A stretch of DNA of 64,000 bases from Arenibacter hampyeongensis (GTDB lineage: Bacteria; Bacteroidota; Bacteroidia; Flavobacteriales; Flavobacteriaceae): NCBI RefSeq assembly GCF_002909255.1, contig NZ_PIOB01000013.1:1-64000 (forward strand), given 5' to 3'. Positions 27,804 to 36,803 of the stretch are shown here, piece by piece. Within the stretch, counting starts at the first letter, position 1, and the number at the start of each line of letters is the position of its first letter. The notes below the pieces were generated by a model, which saw nothing but the letters and a program-made list of their open reading frames with translations, did not search any database and was not told the origin of the DNA. Both the position numbers and the translations under genes were made by a program.

Positions 27804-28979
27804 ATGAAAAAGATAAAAAACATACTGATCTATTTCATATTATTACTGCTTATAGGCTGTACAGAACCCTTTCCTATACAGGATATTGATTTTGAGGATA
27901 TACTGATTGTTGAAAGTACCATCACCAATGAAATGAAGCAACAGCGCGTTAAATTGTCGAGGACCATCTCCCTGGAAAGTTTTGGACAGAATATCGAGAA
28001 AAATGCCATAGTACAAATAGAAGACAGCAACGGAACTACGTTCACCTTCTCGCAGGATACTGAAACAGGTGATTATGTTTCAGACGAAGAATTTCAAGCA
28101 GTACCCAATATTTCTTATACTTTGAAAATAAAAACGGGAGATGGTAGAGGTTATATTTCGAAGCCAGTACAAATACCGGCAGCAGTCCCTATAGAGCGTG
28201 TATATGCGGAATTGATATCGGAGAATGGAAAAGAGGGAATTTCAGTTTTTGTTGATACGGATAATACAAATGGCAGTGGTCAATATTTCAGATATGAATA
28301 TGAGGAAACGTATAAAGTTAAACTCCCGAATCCGAAAACATTTGATTGGGAAGTTGTGAACTATAACAATTTTTCGGGAAGCTATGAGCTTGAACTTACC
28401 CAAATAGAACAAGATTTTGTTTGTTATTCTTCCGTTGGTTCCAAAGGAATTGTACAAACCTCCTCTGGCAATTTGGGCGAGAATAAAGTACTTCGCTTCC
28501 CAGTACGGTTTATTGATAAGGGGGACCCTGTTCTCAGGGAACGTTATAGCATAATTGTAAAACAATACATTCAAAGTCTTGAAGCCTACACCTTCTATTC
28601 AATCCTGGAAAACTTGGGCAATGCAGGAAGCCTTTTATCCCCAGGGCAACCAGGTTACGTTACTGGCAATGTTGGTTCAGAGACCAATGCCGAAGAAAAG
28701 GTATTAGGATTTTTTGAAGCATCTTCCGTGAGCTCGCAAAGAATATATTTTGATTATAATTATTTTGGATTGGAGTTGCCACCATATTTTGTGGAGTGTG
28801 AGGCGGAAATCATTGGGGGACCTACGGAAATTCTAAAGAGAAAATTAGAATTCGAGGGATTTCAGATCTTTTTTTATGAAGAGATTGAACTGAAGGCATT
28901 TTATCATATAGCGCGATCGGAATGTTCGGAATGCACATCCTTTTCAACAAACATAAAACCCGATTTTTGGGAAGACTAA
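27804..28979 (+). CDS. DUF4249 family lipoprotein
   Basis: The 391-residue protein has a lipoprotein signal (LLIGC, Cys19) and the layout of DUF4249 proteins, which are nearly always next to STN/carboxypeptidase-regulatory TonB receptors in Bacteroidota. Typical blocks are DILIVESTITNEMKQQRVKLSRT near the N-terminus and a cysteine pair near the C-terminus (RSECSECTSF). It begins 8 bases after the receptor gene and ends just before the next gene, so the three are one operon. It is thought to be a surface-exposed partner of the receptor; that role is inferred. Confidence 0.88.
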   Translation: MKKIKNILIYFILLLLIGCTEPFPIQDIDFEDILIVESTITNEMKQQRVKLSRTISLESFGQNIEKNAIVQIEDSNGTTFTFSQDTETGDYVSDEEFQAVPNISYTLKIKTGDGRGYISKPVQIPAAVPIERVYAELISENGKEGISVFVDTDNTNGSGQYFRYEYEETYKVKLPNPKTFDWEVVNYNNFSGSYELELTQIEQDFVCYSSVGSKGIVQTSSGNLGENKVLRFPVRFIDKGDPVLRERYSIIVKQYIQSLEAYTFYSILENLGNAGSLLSPGQPGYVTGNVGSETNAEEKVLGFFEASSVSSQRIYFDYNYFGLELPPYFVECEAEIIGGPTEILKRKLEFEGFQIFFYEEIELKAFYHIARSECSECTSFSTNIKPDFWED

Positions 28980-28981
28980 GC

Positions 28982-30709
28982 ATGTACAAAAGAAATGTAT
29001 TCATAATATTATTATGTTTGGGCTTTGCTGCAAAAGCGCAGATGGGGAGTGCCCAAATTTCTGAGGACTCAGTGTTTCCAAAGGAAATCCCAAAATTGGT
29101 CACAAACTCGGATTTATTGCTTTGCGGGGAGCGGTTGAATTATAAGATATACAACCTTATGCAATCTGGTCAGACTAGCTCTTTGAGCAAGATTTCGTAT
29201 GTGTCCTTAAGAACCGACAATGACTCAGTGATTTTCAACCATAAATTAAGACTTGAGAACGGGCAGGCACAAGGTACTTTCTTTATTCCGACTTCTATCA
29301 AAACAGGAGTTTATCGACTTTTGGGCCATACAAATTTTTCCTTGAACAATTTGGAAAATGCGGTTGTACACCGAAAATTATATATTATTAACTCCTATGT
29401 AAAGTCCACAACAAGTAATAATAAAGACAGTACTCGAACCATTGAGTTGCTTTCATATAATGACGCTATATTAGACCTTAACCAACAATCCCCGCCTTAT
29501 GGTCTTTTAATAAGGACCGATAAACCTTCTTACAAAAAGCGCGATAGAATTTCTCTTAACATTGAAAATCCTAATGGCAAATTTGCGTTTGGCAATTATG
29601 TGCTTTCCGTAAGACGGATCGACCCGGTAGATTTTTCCCATACTTCTGGGAAAGATGAAAATATGGTAATTGAAAAAAGGAATGATTTTTTCATTCCCGA
29701 ACTCCGTGGTGAATTAATATCTGGAAGAGTTGTGACTAGTGCAAATAAGGAAGCCGTGGCCAATAAAGTCGTAGCATTTAGTATTCCCGGTAAAAATTAT
29801 GTTTTTAAGTCGGTAAAGACGGATGACACCGGCCATTTCTATATTTCTATTGATGAACCATACGAAACTCGGAAATGTATAATTCAAATTGACGAACCTG
29901 ACAGGGAACGGTATGAAATTATTTTGGATAATAAAGAATTACCGTTAAAGGCCAAGGGAAGGTTAGTTGATCTAAAGTTGGACCCCAGCCTAAAGGAATG
30001 GTTGCAGGAGCGAAGTATTCAAACCCAAATCGAAAACGCCTATTTCACGCAAGATAAGGAAGGGGTGGAGAGCGGTTCTGGAAATCCTTTTTACGGTGAT
30101 TTGGGCACAGCGTTTATTTTGGACGATTATACACGATTTAATTCTTTGGAAGAAACCTTCGTTGAAGTGGTTACCCTTGCCAGAATAAGGAATAAAGAAG
30201 GAAAAAGAGCATTCCAGGTTTTTGATCCCTTTAGCCCTCAGAATTCCGGGCCGTTTAACTCGTTGGACCCATTACTTTTGATGGACGGTATTTTGGTAAA
30301 GGATGCCAGTGAAATATTGGCATACAGTGCTAAGGATATTGGAATTATTAGGGTATTTCCGAAAACCTATCGCTACGGCCCAAAAATATATCGCGGAATA
30401 ATTGATTTTTCTACTAAGGAGGAAAATTTTACTCCTCGTTTGGATGGGGCATATATACAGGCATTTGAACTGATAAGACCCTTGCCCGAAAAAATAAATA
30501 TGTTTCCTGACCATTCGGATGACACCTATAAACGGCTTCCCGATTATAGAACTCAATTGAATTGGGATCCAAATATTGAATTATTGTCAATTGAAATGAC
30601 ACACATCCTTTACGCTTCGGATGTTAGCGGTACATTTATGGTTACTTTGGAAGGTTTTACGAAAAATGGTGAGCATGTTGAGGTGCATAAAAGATTTAAA
30701 GTGGAATAG
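28982..30709 (+). CDS. Secreted MG2-like protein with a TonB-plug-like C-terminal segment
   Basis: The 575-residue product starts at ATG 28982, two bases after the DUF4249 stop codon; an upstream in-frame ATG at 28922 would lie within that gene and precede the signal peptide. Residues 1-20 form the signal peptide. A beta-rich region (about 35-140, with GVYRLLGHTNF) resembles alpha-2-macroglobulin MG2 domains, followed by a carboxypeptidase-regulatory-like fold (about 230-320, GELISGRVVTSANKE). Near residue 430-470 is a segment like a TonB plug (LLLMDGILVKDASEILAYS, then YRGIIDFSTK) though there is no barrel. Such proteins accompany DUF4249/TonB pairs; function unknown. Confidence 0.7.
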   Translation: MYKRNVFIILLCLGFAAKAQMGSAQISEDSVFPKEIPKLVTNSDLLLCGERLNYKIYNLMQSGQTSSLSKISYVSLRTDNDSVIFNHKLRLENGQAQGTFFIPTSIKTGVYRLLGHTNFSLNNLENAVVHRKLYIINSYVKSTTSNNKDSTRTIELLSYNDAILDLNQQSPPYGLLIRTDKPSYKKRDRISLNIENPNGKFAFGNYVLSVRRIDPVDFSHTSGKDENMVIEKRNDFFIPELRGELISGRVVTSANKEAVANKVVAFSIPGKNYVFKSVKTDDTGHFYISIDEPYETRKCIIQIDEPDRERYEIILDNKELPLKAKGRLVDLKLDPSLKEWLQERSIQTQIENAYFTQDKEGVESGSGNPFYGDLGTAFILDDYTRFNSLEETFVEVVTLARIRNKEGKRAFQVFDPFSPQNSGPFNSLDPLLLMDGILVKDASEILAYSAKDIGIIRVFPKTYRYGPKIYRGIIDFSTKEENFTPRLDGAYIQAFELIRPLPEKINMFPDHSDDTYKRLPDYRTQLNWDPNIELLSIEMTHILYASDVSGTFMVTLEGFTKNGEHVEVHKRFKVE

Positions 30710-30974
30710 TTTACTTTTTGGCAACTTCGGTTTAGCTATTAAAAAGGTCGATTTTCGCGCTACTTTTAGGTTATCAAAAATTCTTATTCAAGTGTCCCAA
30801 ATCTGGTCTCTCTTAGAAGTCTAGTTAATTGACCAATTACAAAGAGGCCTAAAACTTAATTGTGAATTTTTAATGAATGCATGATTTAACACCTATTTTC
30901 TTGATTCAATATAAGGATTTGGTATGGTTAACATACAACAGATGAAACAGGAATTCCCCTTAGTTCAATCTACC

Positions 30975-33173
30975 TTAACCTACAATCTGTTTTTCGGTCA
31001 CAAAGGGTTGATGATAATGCCGTTGGCCAGTTGCTTTGTACAAGGCATTGGCCAAGGCTCCAATAGCAGGCGGTAGACCTGGCTCTCCCAATCCAGTAGG
31101 GTCTATTTCATTTTCCACAAAGAAAACTTCAATTTCTTTTGGTGCTTGTGAATGCCGGATCAACTGATATTTGTCAAAATTCATTTGGTTGGGCGCTCCA
31201 TTTTCAAAGGTCAACTGACTATACATGGAATGACCAATACCATCAATTACGCCACCTTGAATCATATTCTTGGCTGCATCCCTATTTACCACTATACCAC
31301 AATCAACAGCGCACCAGACCTTTTCGACTTTTGGCTGACCGTTTTCCATAATAATGTCGAACACTTCAGCGACATAGGTGGAATGACAAAAATAAGCGGC
31401 AATTCCGCGATGAACATTTGGTTTTGTTACTCCCCAATTGGCTTTCTCCCTGACGAGTTTCAATACTCCGGCATACCTTTCAGCTTCGTATTCATGCTTT
31501 TCGCCAACAGGGTCTTTTATAGCGCGATCAAACAATTCCAAACGGAAATCAATTGGATCTTTTCCCGCTGCTTCTGCAACTTCGTCCAGAAACGCTTGCT
31601 CGGCACCTGCCGTAAAATTAGATCTTGGTGCACGCCATGCGCCAGTAGTAACATTGGTTGGCGCTTTAATTTTTTCAGCCAAATAATTCTCAACGGCCCC
31701 GGCCGGGAATCGATTTGGAAATACAGGACCTTCTGGTAATCCAGCACCCTTTACAGTGAATGCGATAACATTATTATTTTCATCTAGACCAGCTTTGTAA
31801 ACCGAACGATAGGTAGGGCGATAGGTTCCTTGTGTCATATCATCCTCTCGGGAATAGATAAGTTTGACGGGACCTTCTATTTTTTTTGAAATGGCAGCCG
31901 CTTCAACGCCAAAATGTACATAGAGTCTTCTACCAAAACCTCCTCCAATTCGGGTCATATTTACGGTCACATTTTCCAGTGGTAGGTTTAATAATTTGGC
32001 AACCGAGCCTTCCAAAGCCTCCGGCGTTTGGGTAGGACCAATAAGTTCTGCCGAATCCGCTGTGACATTGGCAAAGAAGTTCATAGGTTCCAACGTGTTA
32101 TGGGCTATGAAAGGGGCACTATATGTTCTTTCAATGATTTTAGCTGCTTTTTTAAAGGCAGCCTCTGGATTACCATCCCTTCTACTTTCCTGTACCTCTC
32201 CGGACACCAAGGCTTTTTCCAGCCTTTTCACATGCATTTCGGAATTTTCCAACTCCCCGGTAGTTTCCCAGTTAGCTTTTAATGCCTTTTTAGCTTGCAT
32301 TAATTGCCAAGTAGATTCGCCAACGATGGCAATTAATTGTTTAAAACCTTTTTCGTCGAACCCACCGGGTTCTTCAACAGAAGTATCAACAATAAATGCA
32401 TCCTTCACTCCGGGCATACTTTTTATCTCGGCTTCGTTAAAATCCTTTACCGTCATGCCAAATGCGGGAGGATGCTGGATCATGGCCAGTTGCATGCCAT
32501 CCCTATGGAAATCCAGACCAAATAAGGGTTTGCCGGTAATTATTTTCTCGCCGTCTACATTCTTGATACTTGTGCCTATCAATTTGAAATCCTTAACACC
32601 TTTGAGTTCAATTTCTTTAGGTACTTCGATTCCCACTGCTTTGGAGGCTATCTCACCGTAGGTAACTGTTCGCTCTCCATTAATTTCCTTGATGACTCCA
32701 TCACTGGCGGTCAGATCCGACACCTTTAAACCCCATTCTTTCGCGGCCGCTTCTATTAGCATTCTTCTGCCTGTAGCGCCTGCCATCCGCAATGCATTCC
32801 AGCTTAAACGAATGGATAGACTTCCACCTGCGAATTGGTTTTGGTACCAACCAGTATTTAAGGGCGCCTGTTCCACTACAACATTTTCCCAAGGTACATC
32901 CAGCTCTTCCGCTACAATCATGGGCATTGATGTACGAACGTTTTGTCCAATTTCGGGATTGGGAGAATAAATGGTAACCATACCCGTATCCCCAATTTTG
33001 ATATAGCCGTTGATTTCGAACCACTCTTTTGGCACTGCTACTCCAGCCTCTGGTTCAGGTGTATTTGACTTGCATCCATTAAGCCAGCTAAACCCGATTA
33101 GCATACCACCACCTGCAGCGGCTGAAACCTTTATAAATGAACGACGATTATAATGTGTAACTATCTTTGTCAT
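30975..33173 (-). CDS. Molybdopterin-binding subunit of a xanthine dehydrogenase-family oxidoreductase (IorB-like)
   Basis: The 732-residue protein belongs to the isoquinoline 1-oxidoreductase/aldehyde oxidase-like large subunits. It has a twin-arginine signal (RRSFIK, residues 10-15) and a cysteine at 34 in LNGC, so it may be a Tat-exported lipoprotein. Molybdopterin blocks include GGGFGRR (about 405), EQAFLDEVAEAAGKDP and GEPGLPPAIGALANA near the C-terminus, with the catalytic Glu in the last. It oxidises N-heterocycles or aldehydes; the true substrate is unknown. The [2Fe-2S] small subunit is encoded 33 bases upstream. No cytochrome c third subunit or molybdenum insertion chaperone is seen. 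Confidence 0.9.
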   Translation of the reverse strand: MTKIVTHYNRRSFIKVSAAAGGGMLIGFSWLNGCKSNTPEPEAGVAVPKEWFEINGYIKIGDTGMVTIYSPNPEIGQNVRTSMPMIVAEELDVPWENVVVEQAPLNTGWYQNQFAGGSLSIRLSWNALRMAGATGRRMLIEAAAKEWGLKVSDLTASDGVIKEINGERTVTYGEIASKAVGIEVPKEIELKGVKDFKLIGTSIKNVDGEKIITGKPLFGLDFHRDGMQLAMIQHPPAFGMTVKDFNEAEIKSMPGVKDAFIVDTSVEEPGGFDEKGFKQLIAIVGESTWQLMQAKKALKANWETTGELENSEMHVKRLEKALVSGEVQESRRDGNPEAAFKKAAKIIERTYSAPFIAHNTLEPMNFFANVTADSAELIGPTQTPEALEGSVAKLLNLPLENVTVNMTRIGGGFGRRLYVHFGVEAAAISKKIEGPVKLIYSREDDMTQGTYRPTYRSVYKAGLDENNNVIAFTVKGAGLPEGPVFPNRFPAGAVENYLAEKIKAPTNVTTGAWRAPRSNFTAGAEQAFLDEVAEAAGKDPIDFRLELFDRAIKDPVGEKHEYEAERYAGVLKLVREKANWGVTKPNVHRGIAAYFCHSTYVAEVFDIIMENGQPKVEKVWCAVDCGIVVNRDAAKNMIQGGVIDGIGHSMYSQLTFENGAPNQMNFDKYQLIRHSQAPKEIEVFFVENEIDPTGLGEPGLPPAIGALANALYKATGQRHYHQPFVTEKQIVG

Positions 33174-33206
33174 GATGTTTCTTTTTTTGATGTACCTATC
33201 AATTTT

Positions 33207-33671
33207 TTAAACGGTTTTGGAATTTGCAGCGGTTTTGATGGCCTTCTTGATTCGTATGTAAGTACCACAGCGACAAATATTGCCGTTCATAACTCCATCT
33301 ATTTCTTCGTCGGACGGGTTAGGATTCTTTTTTAGAAATGCGCTCGCATTCATAATCTGGCCTGCCTGACAATATCCACACTGATAAACATCTTCTTCCA
33401 ACCATGCTTTTTGCACAGGATGGTCTCCGTTTTCAGATAGTCCTTCGATGGTCGTAATCTCCTGATTACCTACAGCGGAAATAGGCAATTGGCAAGAACG
33501 TACAGCGTTATCTCCCAAATGTATTGTACAGGCACCGCATTGTGATATGCCACAACCATATTTGGTGCCAACCAATTTCAGATGGTCCCTTAAAACCCAA
33601 AGTATTGGGGTAGTGGGATCTACTTCCAATTGCTGAGTTTTTCCGTTGATTTTTAGATTGAAGTTTGCCAT
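33207..33671 (-). CDS. [2Fe-2S] subunit of the molybdenum hydroxylase (IorA-like)
   Basis: The 154-residue protein has the plant-type ferredoxin motif [14 protein letters not shown] with a fourth cysteine later, and the second cluster motif [10 protein letters not shown] followed by [15 protein letters not shown]. This is the small subunit that carries electrons from the molybdenum centre of the product of the next gene. It has no signal of its own and is probably carried through the Tat system with the large subunit. It is the first gene of the two-gene minus-strand operon. Confidence 0.92.
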   Translation of the reverse strand: MANFNLKINGKTQQLEVDPTTPILWVLRDHLKLVGTKYGCGISQCGACTIHLGDNAVRSCQLPISAVGNQEITTIEGLSENGDHPVQKAWLEEDVYQCGYCQAGQIMNASAFLKKNPNPSDEEIDGVMNGNICRCGTYIRIKKAIKTAANSKTV

Positions 33672-34100
33672 GATTAGAGTGTAAGTGAATGATTACGTTG
33701 AATTTACGAAATTTTCGAATGCATAATCGGCACAATTGATACTTTTTATTAAAAAATACATCGATGGCCTGTGTTAATTTTCTATGGAAGACATTAAACC
33801 AGTCTTTTAGTTTCCAAACCAAAAACGATCAACATTATCATCTCAAATTAACCATAGGTTTGGAACTAAATTGTTATAATCGAGAACCCTACTGTTAGTA
33901 CGGACTTCCTATACAACTTACTTTTGATTTTATAATTACATCAATTACAATTTAAATTAAGCGTAAGCTGCGACCTTGTAAAGTAAAAGAACCTTTGATG
34001 TTCAATCCCCGTTTTATTTTTTAAATACTGTTTTGCTGTATACGAACATACACAACTCAGTAATGTTATTTAATGAACTATTTAATTCAAATTTAAAATT
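33672..34100. other. Intergenic region between divergent IorA-like and lipoprotein genes
   Basis: About 430 AT-rich bases containing the promoters of two divergent genes. No gene, hairpin or clear promoter pair was found; one isolated AACCATAGG at 33848-33856 matches the AACC repeats at 36487. Confidence 0.4.
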
Positions 34101-34547
34101 ATGAAAACTGGAGAAATAAAATTAAGGAATTTATTAAGCATTTTGGTGATGGTATTTCTAATGTTAACAGGCATCAGTTGTAGCAATGATGACGATGGTA
34201 TGGTCAGTCCCATTCAACTGAAAACTCAAACCTTCGAAATTCAAGAGTTAAACAATTGTAATACAGCCACTGGTCAGGGCAGTACGGTTTTTTTGTATAT
34301 ACCTTACACTGCAACTGCAGGTACCACTCTTTTAAAATTACGTAGGAAATCAACAGTATCCAATGGGGAGAGCAGCAATGATGTGACTACTGTATTTAAA
34401 GTTGAAAATAGTATTATAGAATGGGCCACTTGTATAAGGTTTGGTAGTCAAACATGGATGGAGTTCGAAATTGTGATGGAAGCCGCAGACGGTACTTTGA
34501 GCAATCCATCAACTATAAGGATAAATAAACCTTCTGGGGCCAATTAA
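34101..34547 (+). CDS. Small hypothetical lipoprotein
   Basis: The 148-residue protein has a lipoprotein signal (TGISC, Cys27) followed by a flexible acidic SNDDDG stretch, the flavobacterial pattern for surface-exported lipoproteins. The rest is beta-rich with two more cysteines (NNCNTATG and WATCIRFG), probably a small beta sandwich. No family was recognised. It stands alone, with a strong terminator 115 bases downstream. Confidence 0.6.
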   Translation: MKTGEIKLRNLLSILVMVFLMLTGISCSNDDDGMVSPIQLKTQTFEIQELNNCNTATGQGSTVFLYIPYTATAGTTLLKLRRKSTVSNGESSNDVTTVFKVENSIIEWATCIRFGSQTWMEFEIVMEAADGTLSNPSTIRINKPSGAN

Positions 34548-34662
34548 AACTTATTGATTGAATTGAAATTCTTTTGTTAAAATGCGATGGTTGGGAGGAC
34601 TGGAGCCAGACATTGGTTATTATATATTGTAATACAAGAAATTCAGTAGATAATTGGGTTGC

Positions 34663-34696
34663 AAAAGGAACAATGGGAAACTGTTGTTCCTTTTTT
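34663..34696 (+). terminator. Rho-independent terminator (copy 1 of a twin pair)
   Basis: An 11-bp perfect stem (AAAAGGAACAA at 34663-34673 with TTGTTCCTTTT at 34684-34694) with a 10-base loop and six T. It ends the lipoprotein transcript. It differs from the hairpin at 36289 by only two bases in the loop/stem top, although the two lie on either side of a sulfatase gene. Confidence 0.85.
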
Positions 34697-34779
34697 ATAG
34701 CATACAATAATCAATATGTATTCATACCAGTAATGGGCACAATAACTAATCTTCATTTCTTGTGGAAATTTATTTATTT

Positions 34780-34809
34780 TTTATAACCTTTATCCAAAGA
34801 CTATATTTT
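34780..34809 (+). promoter_or_regulatory. Candidate promoter of the fifth sulfatase gene
   Basis: TTTA at 34780-34783 and TATATTTT at 34802-34809, spaced by 18 bases exactly as in the element at 17227. The matching blocks ACCTTTATCCAA and GACTATATTTTA are shared by both sites, and the ATG follows about 20 bases later in each. Confidence 0.55.
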
Positions 34810-34828
34810 AAATAATTAAATGAACTAA

Positions 34829-36226
34829 ATGAGAGTATTTAAGAAAACAATAGGCATTAATTTAAGTTTGCTTTTTTTATTTTTTAACCAAGGAGTTTTT
34901 TCCCAAACATCGGTTAAAAATAAACCTAACGTCATTGTAATTATGACAGATGACCAAGGCTCCATAGATCTTAATTCTTACGGGGCAACTGACCTATATA
35001 CTCCTAATATGGATAGGTTGGCAAAAGAGGGGGTAAGGTTTACACAGTTCTATGCAGGAGCTCCCGTTTGTTCCCCATCCCGTGCAGCACTTATGACGGG
35101 AAAGACCAATTTACGTGCTGGATTGGCAGGAAATGTCCCAATTCCGGAACGCGCCGAAAAGAGCGGGGAACATGGACTTCCTACCGATCAGATTACCATG
35201 GCGGAGATGCTTAAACCCAATGGCTATTATACCGCCTTGATCGGTAAATGGCATTTGGGTCATCGAGAACAGAATTTGCCCAACGGACAGGGGTTCGATT
35301 ATTTTTTTGGGCATCAGCGCGGTTGCATTGATAATTATTCACATACTTTTTATTGGGATGGTCCAAATAAGCACGATCTGTACAGAAATTCAGAAGAGGT
35401 TTATTATGATGGGGAACATTTTACGGATTTAATGGCCGAGGAGGTAAAGCAAGTGATCAATCACAGAAGGAACGAGCCATTTTTTATTTATTGGGCATTT
35501 AACGCACCACATTATCCATATCAAGGAACTACCAAGTGGTTGGACTATTACAAGGACCTTCCGACACCCAGAAAGGAATATGCCGCTTTTGTATCCAATA
35601 CGGATGAAAAAATCGGAAAAGTTCTTGACTATTTGGACGAGACGGGACTAGCGGACAACACCATAGTTATTTTTCAATCGGACCATGGTCACTCTTTGGA
35701 GGAACGTGCCTTTTGGGGTGGTGGAAATGCTGGTCCGTATCGCGGTAGCAAATTCAGTTTGTTCGAAGGCGGAATCCGTGTGCCGGCCATTATTCGTTAT
35801 CCTGGAGTAATTCCTGCCAATCAGGTTCGTGATCAACTTAGCATGGAGATGGATTGGTTTAGTACTATCGGGGAATTGACCAATTCAGAAGTGGCCGATA
35901 ATCTGGATGGAAAAAGCCTTATGCCCGTTATTTTGGATGACACAAAGGAATCCCCTCATGAGGTGGTATATTGGCAGTTGGGTAATTATGATGATACCAA
36001 TGCACAATGGGCAGTCCGAAAGGGTCCATGGAAGCTTATTGGCAACGTAAATGAACCCTCAGGCCAAGGAGAAAAGAAAGATTTGGAGAAATTGTTCCTG
36101 GTCAATTTGGATAATGATATCAGCGAAAAAAATAATTTGGCGAAATCCAATCCCAAAAAAATGAACGAACTTTTACAGTTGCACAACACTTGGTTAAAAT
36201 CGGTTCGTTCGGAAATGAAACAATAG
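34829..36226 (+). CDS. Secreted S1-family sulfatase
   Basis: The 465-residue protein has a signal peptide ending near FSQ (residue 26), TDDQG (Asp41-42), formylglycine motif CSPSRAALMTGK (Cys81), GKWHLGH and QSDHGHSLEE in the C-terminal metal site. Its N-terminus resembles that of the sulfatase at 17277, and both share a promoter and leader. It lacks the C-terminal extra domain of that protein. The gene is monocistronic: a strong terminator precedes it and another follows it. Substrate unknown; the ADHxH-like histidine pair is typical of sulfatases acting on uronic-acid or galactose sulfates, but this does not decide it. Confidence 0.92.
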   Translation: MRVFKKTIGINLSLLFLFFNQGVFSQTSVKNKPNVIVIMTDDQGSIDLNSYGATDLYTPNMDRLAKEGVRFTQFYAGAPVCSPSRAALMTGKTNLRAGLAGNVPIPERAEKSGEHGLPTDQITMAEMLKPNGYYTALIGKWHLGHREQNLPNGQGFDYFFGHQRGCIDNYSHTFYWDGPNKHDLYRNSEEVYYDGEHFTDLMAEEVKQVINHRRNEPFFIYWAFNAPHYPYQGTTKWLDYYKDLPTPRKEYAAFVSNTDEKIGKVLDYLDETGLADNTIVIFQSDHGHSLEERAFWGGGNAGPYRGSKFSLFEGGIRVPAIIRYPGVIPANQVRDQLSMEMDWFSTIGELTNSEVADNLDGKSLMPVILDDTKESPHEVVYWQLGNYDDTNAQWAVRKGPWKLIGNVNEPSGQGEKKDLEKLFLVNLDNDISEKNNLAKSNPKKMNELLQLHNTWLKSVRSEMKQ

Positions 36227-36288
36227 CGAATATTATCAACTGGATTTAGCTTGTAGTACAATTTTATGAGTTTGCTAGTTTAGTTAAG

Positions 36289-36320
36289 AAAGGAACAATG
36301 GGAAACCATTGTTCCTTTTT
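36289..36320 (+). terminator. Rho-independent terminator (copy 2 of a twin pair)
   Basis: A 13-bp perfect stem (36289-36301 with 36306-36318) closes a GAAA loop, followed by a short T-run. It lies 62 bases after the sulfatase stop codon. Apart from two bases next to the loop it repeats the hairpin at 34663. Confidence 0.85.
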
Positions 36321-36354
36321 GTTCTCGAAAGTTGGAGTATAACTTTGAAATGTC

Positions 36355-36387
36355 AACCACAGGCCAACCACATTGCAACCACATTAG
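36355..36387. repeat. Three 11-bp tandem repeats, AACCAC type
   Basis: Three consecutive 11-base units begin AACCAC: AACCACAGGCC, AACCACATTGC, AACCACATTAG. An 11-base period places each AACC on the same face of the DNA helix, as for a regulator binding several direct repeats. A second cluster follows at 36487. Confidence 0.5.
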
Positions 36388-36486
36388 AAGCATAATTAAA
36401 CAAAATTTAATGTATTTATAATCAGCTATTTAATAAGTTTTGGTTGCATGGACATCGTAAAATAACCACCCACACCCACCATTTTT

Positions 36487-36519
36487 AACCATAGGTTAAC
36501 CGCAGGCTAACCAGGTCGA
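36487..36519. repeat. Three 11-bp phased repeats, AACC type (second cluster)
   Basis: AACCATAGGTT, AACCGCAGGCT and AACCAGGTCGA follow one another with an 11-base period, the same spacing as the cluster 130 bases to the left. The conserved part is AACC and, in two units, AGG at positions 7-9. Confidence 0.5.
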
Positions 36520-36803
36520 AATTATTATATTAAACTTAGGATAGCCAAAGAATAACCAATGGAAAATTGTATACAGATTATTAAACTCCATTTAAGTGTA
36601 AATTGAGATAAAAATAGATGCCGAAAGTATAAGGAAATTGGCAATAAAAATGCAATTGCGACTGGATTGTCTTTAAACCCCACCATTAGTTTCAGAACCA
36701 AAAATAATAAACAATAAGTTTTTGTATTTTTTCCAAGTTTTTACCTGAGAATGTGAAAGTCTAGGTTATTTGATTCCCCACGGTATTTATGACTATTACC
36801 TAC

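Larger units (their letters stand above)
36321..36803. other. Intergenic region with phased AACC repeats
   Basis: About 480 bases between the convergent fifth sulfatase gene and the DUF5916 gene. No gene was recognised. The region is unusual for its AACC-containing phased repeats at 36355-36387 and 36487-36519, with a looser run (ACCACCCACACCCACC) between them. Confidence 0.45.

Noticed and set aside
28922-28981. Upstream ATG start for the MG2-like protein
   Set aside because: It would place 20 residues before a clean signal peptide and overlap the DUF4249 gene; ATG 28982 is better.
34574-34786. 70-codon plus-strand frame between lipoprotein and fifth sulfatase
   Set aside because: It runs straight through a strong terminator and into the promoter block, so it is almost certainly not coding.
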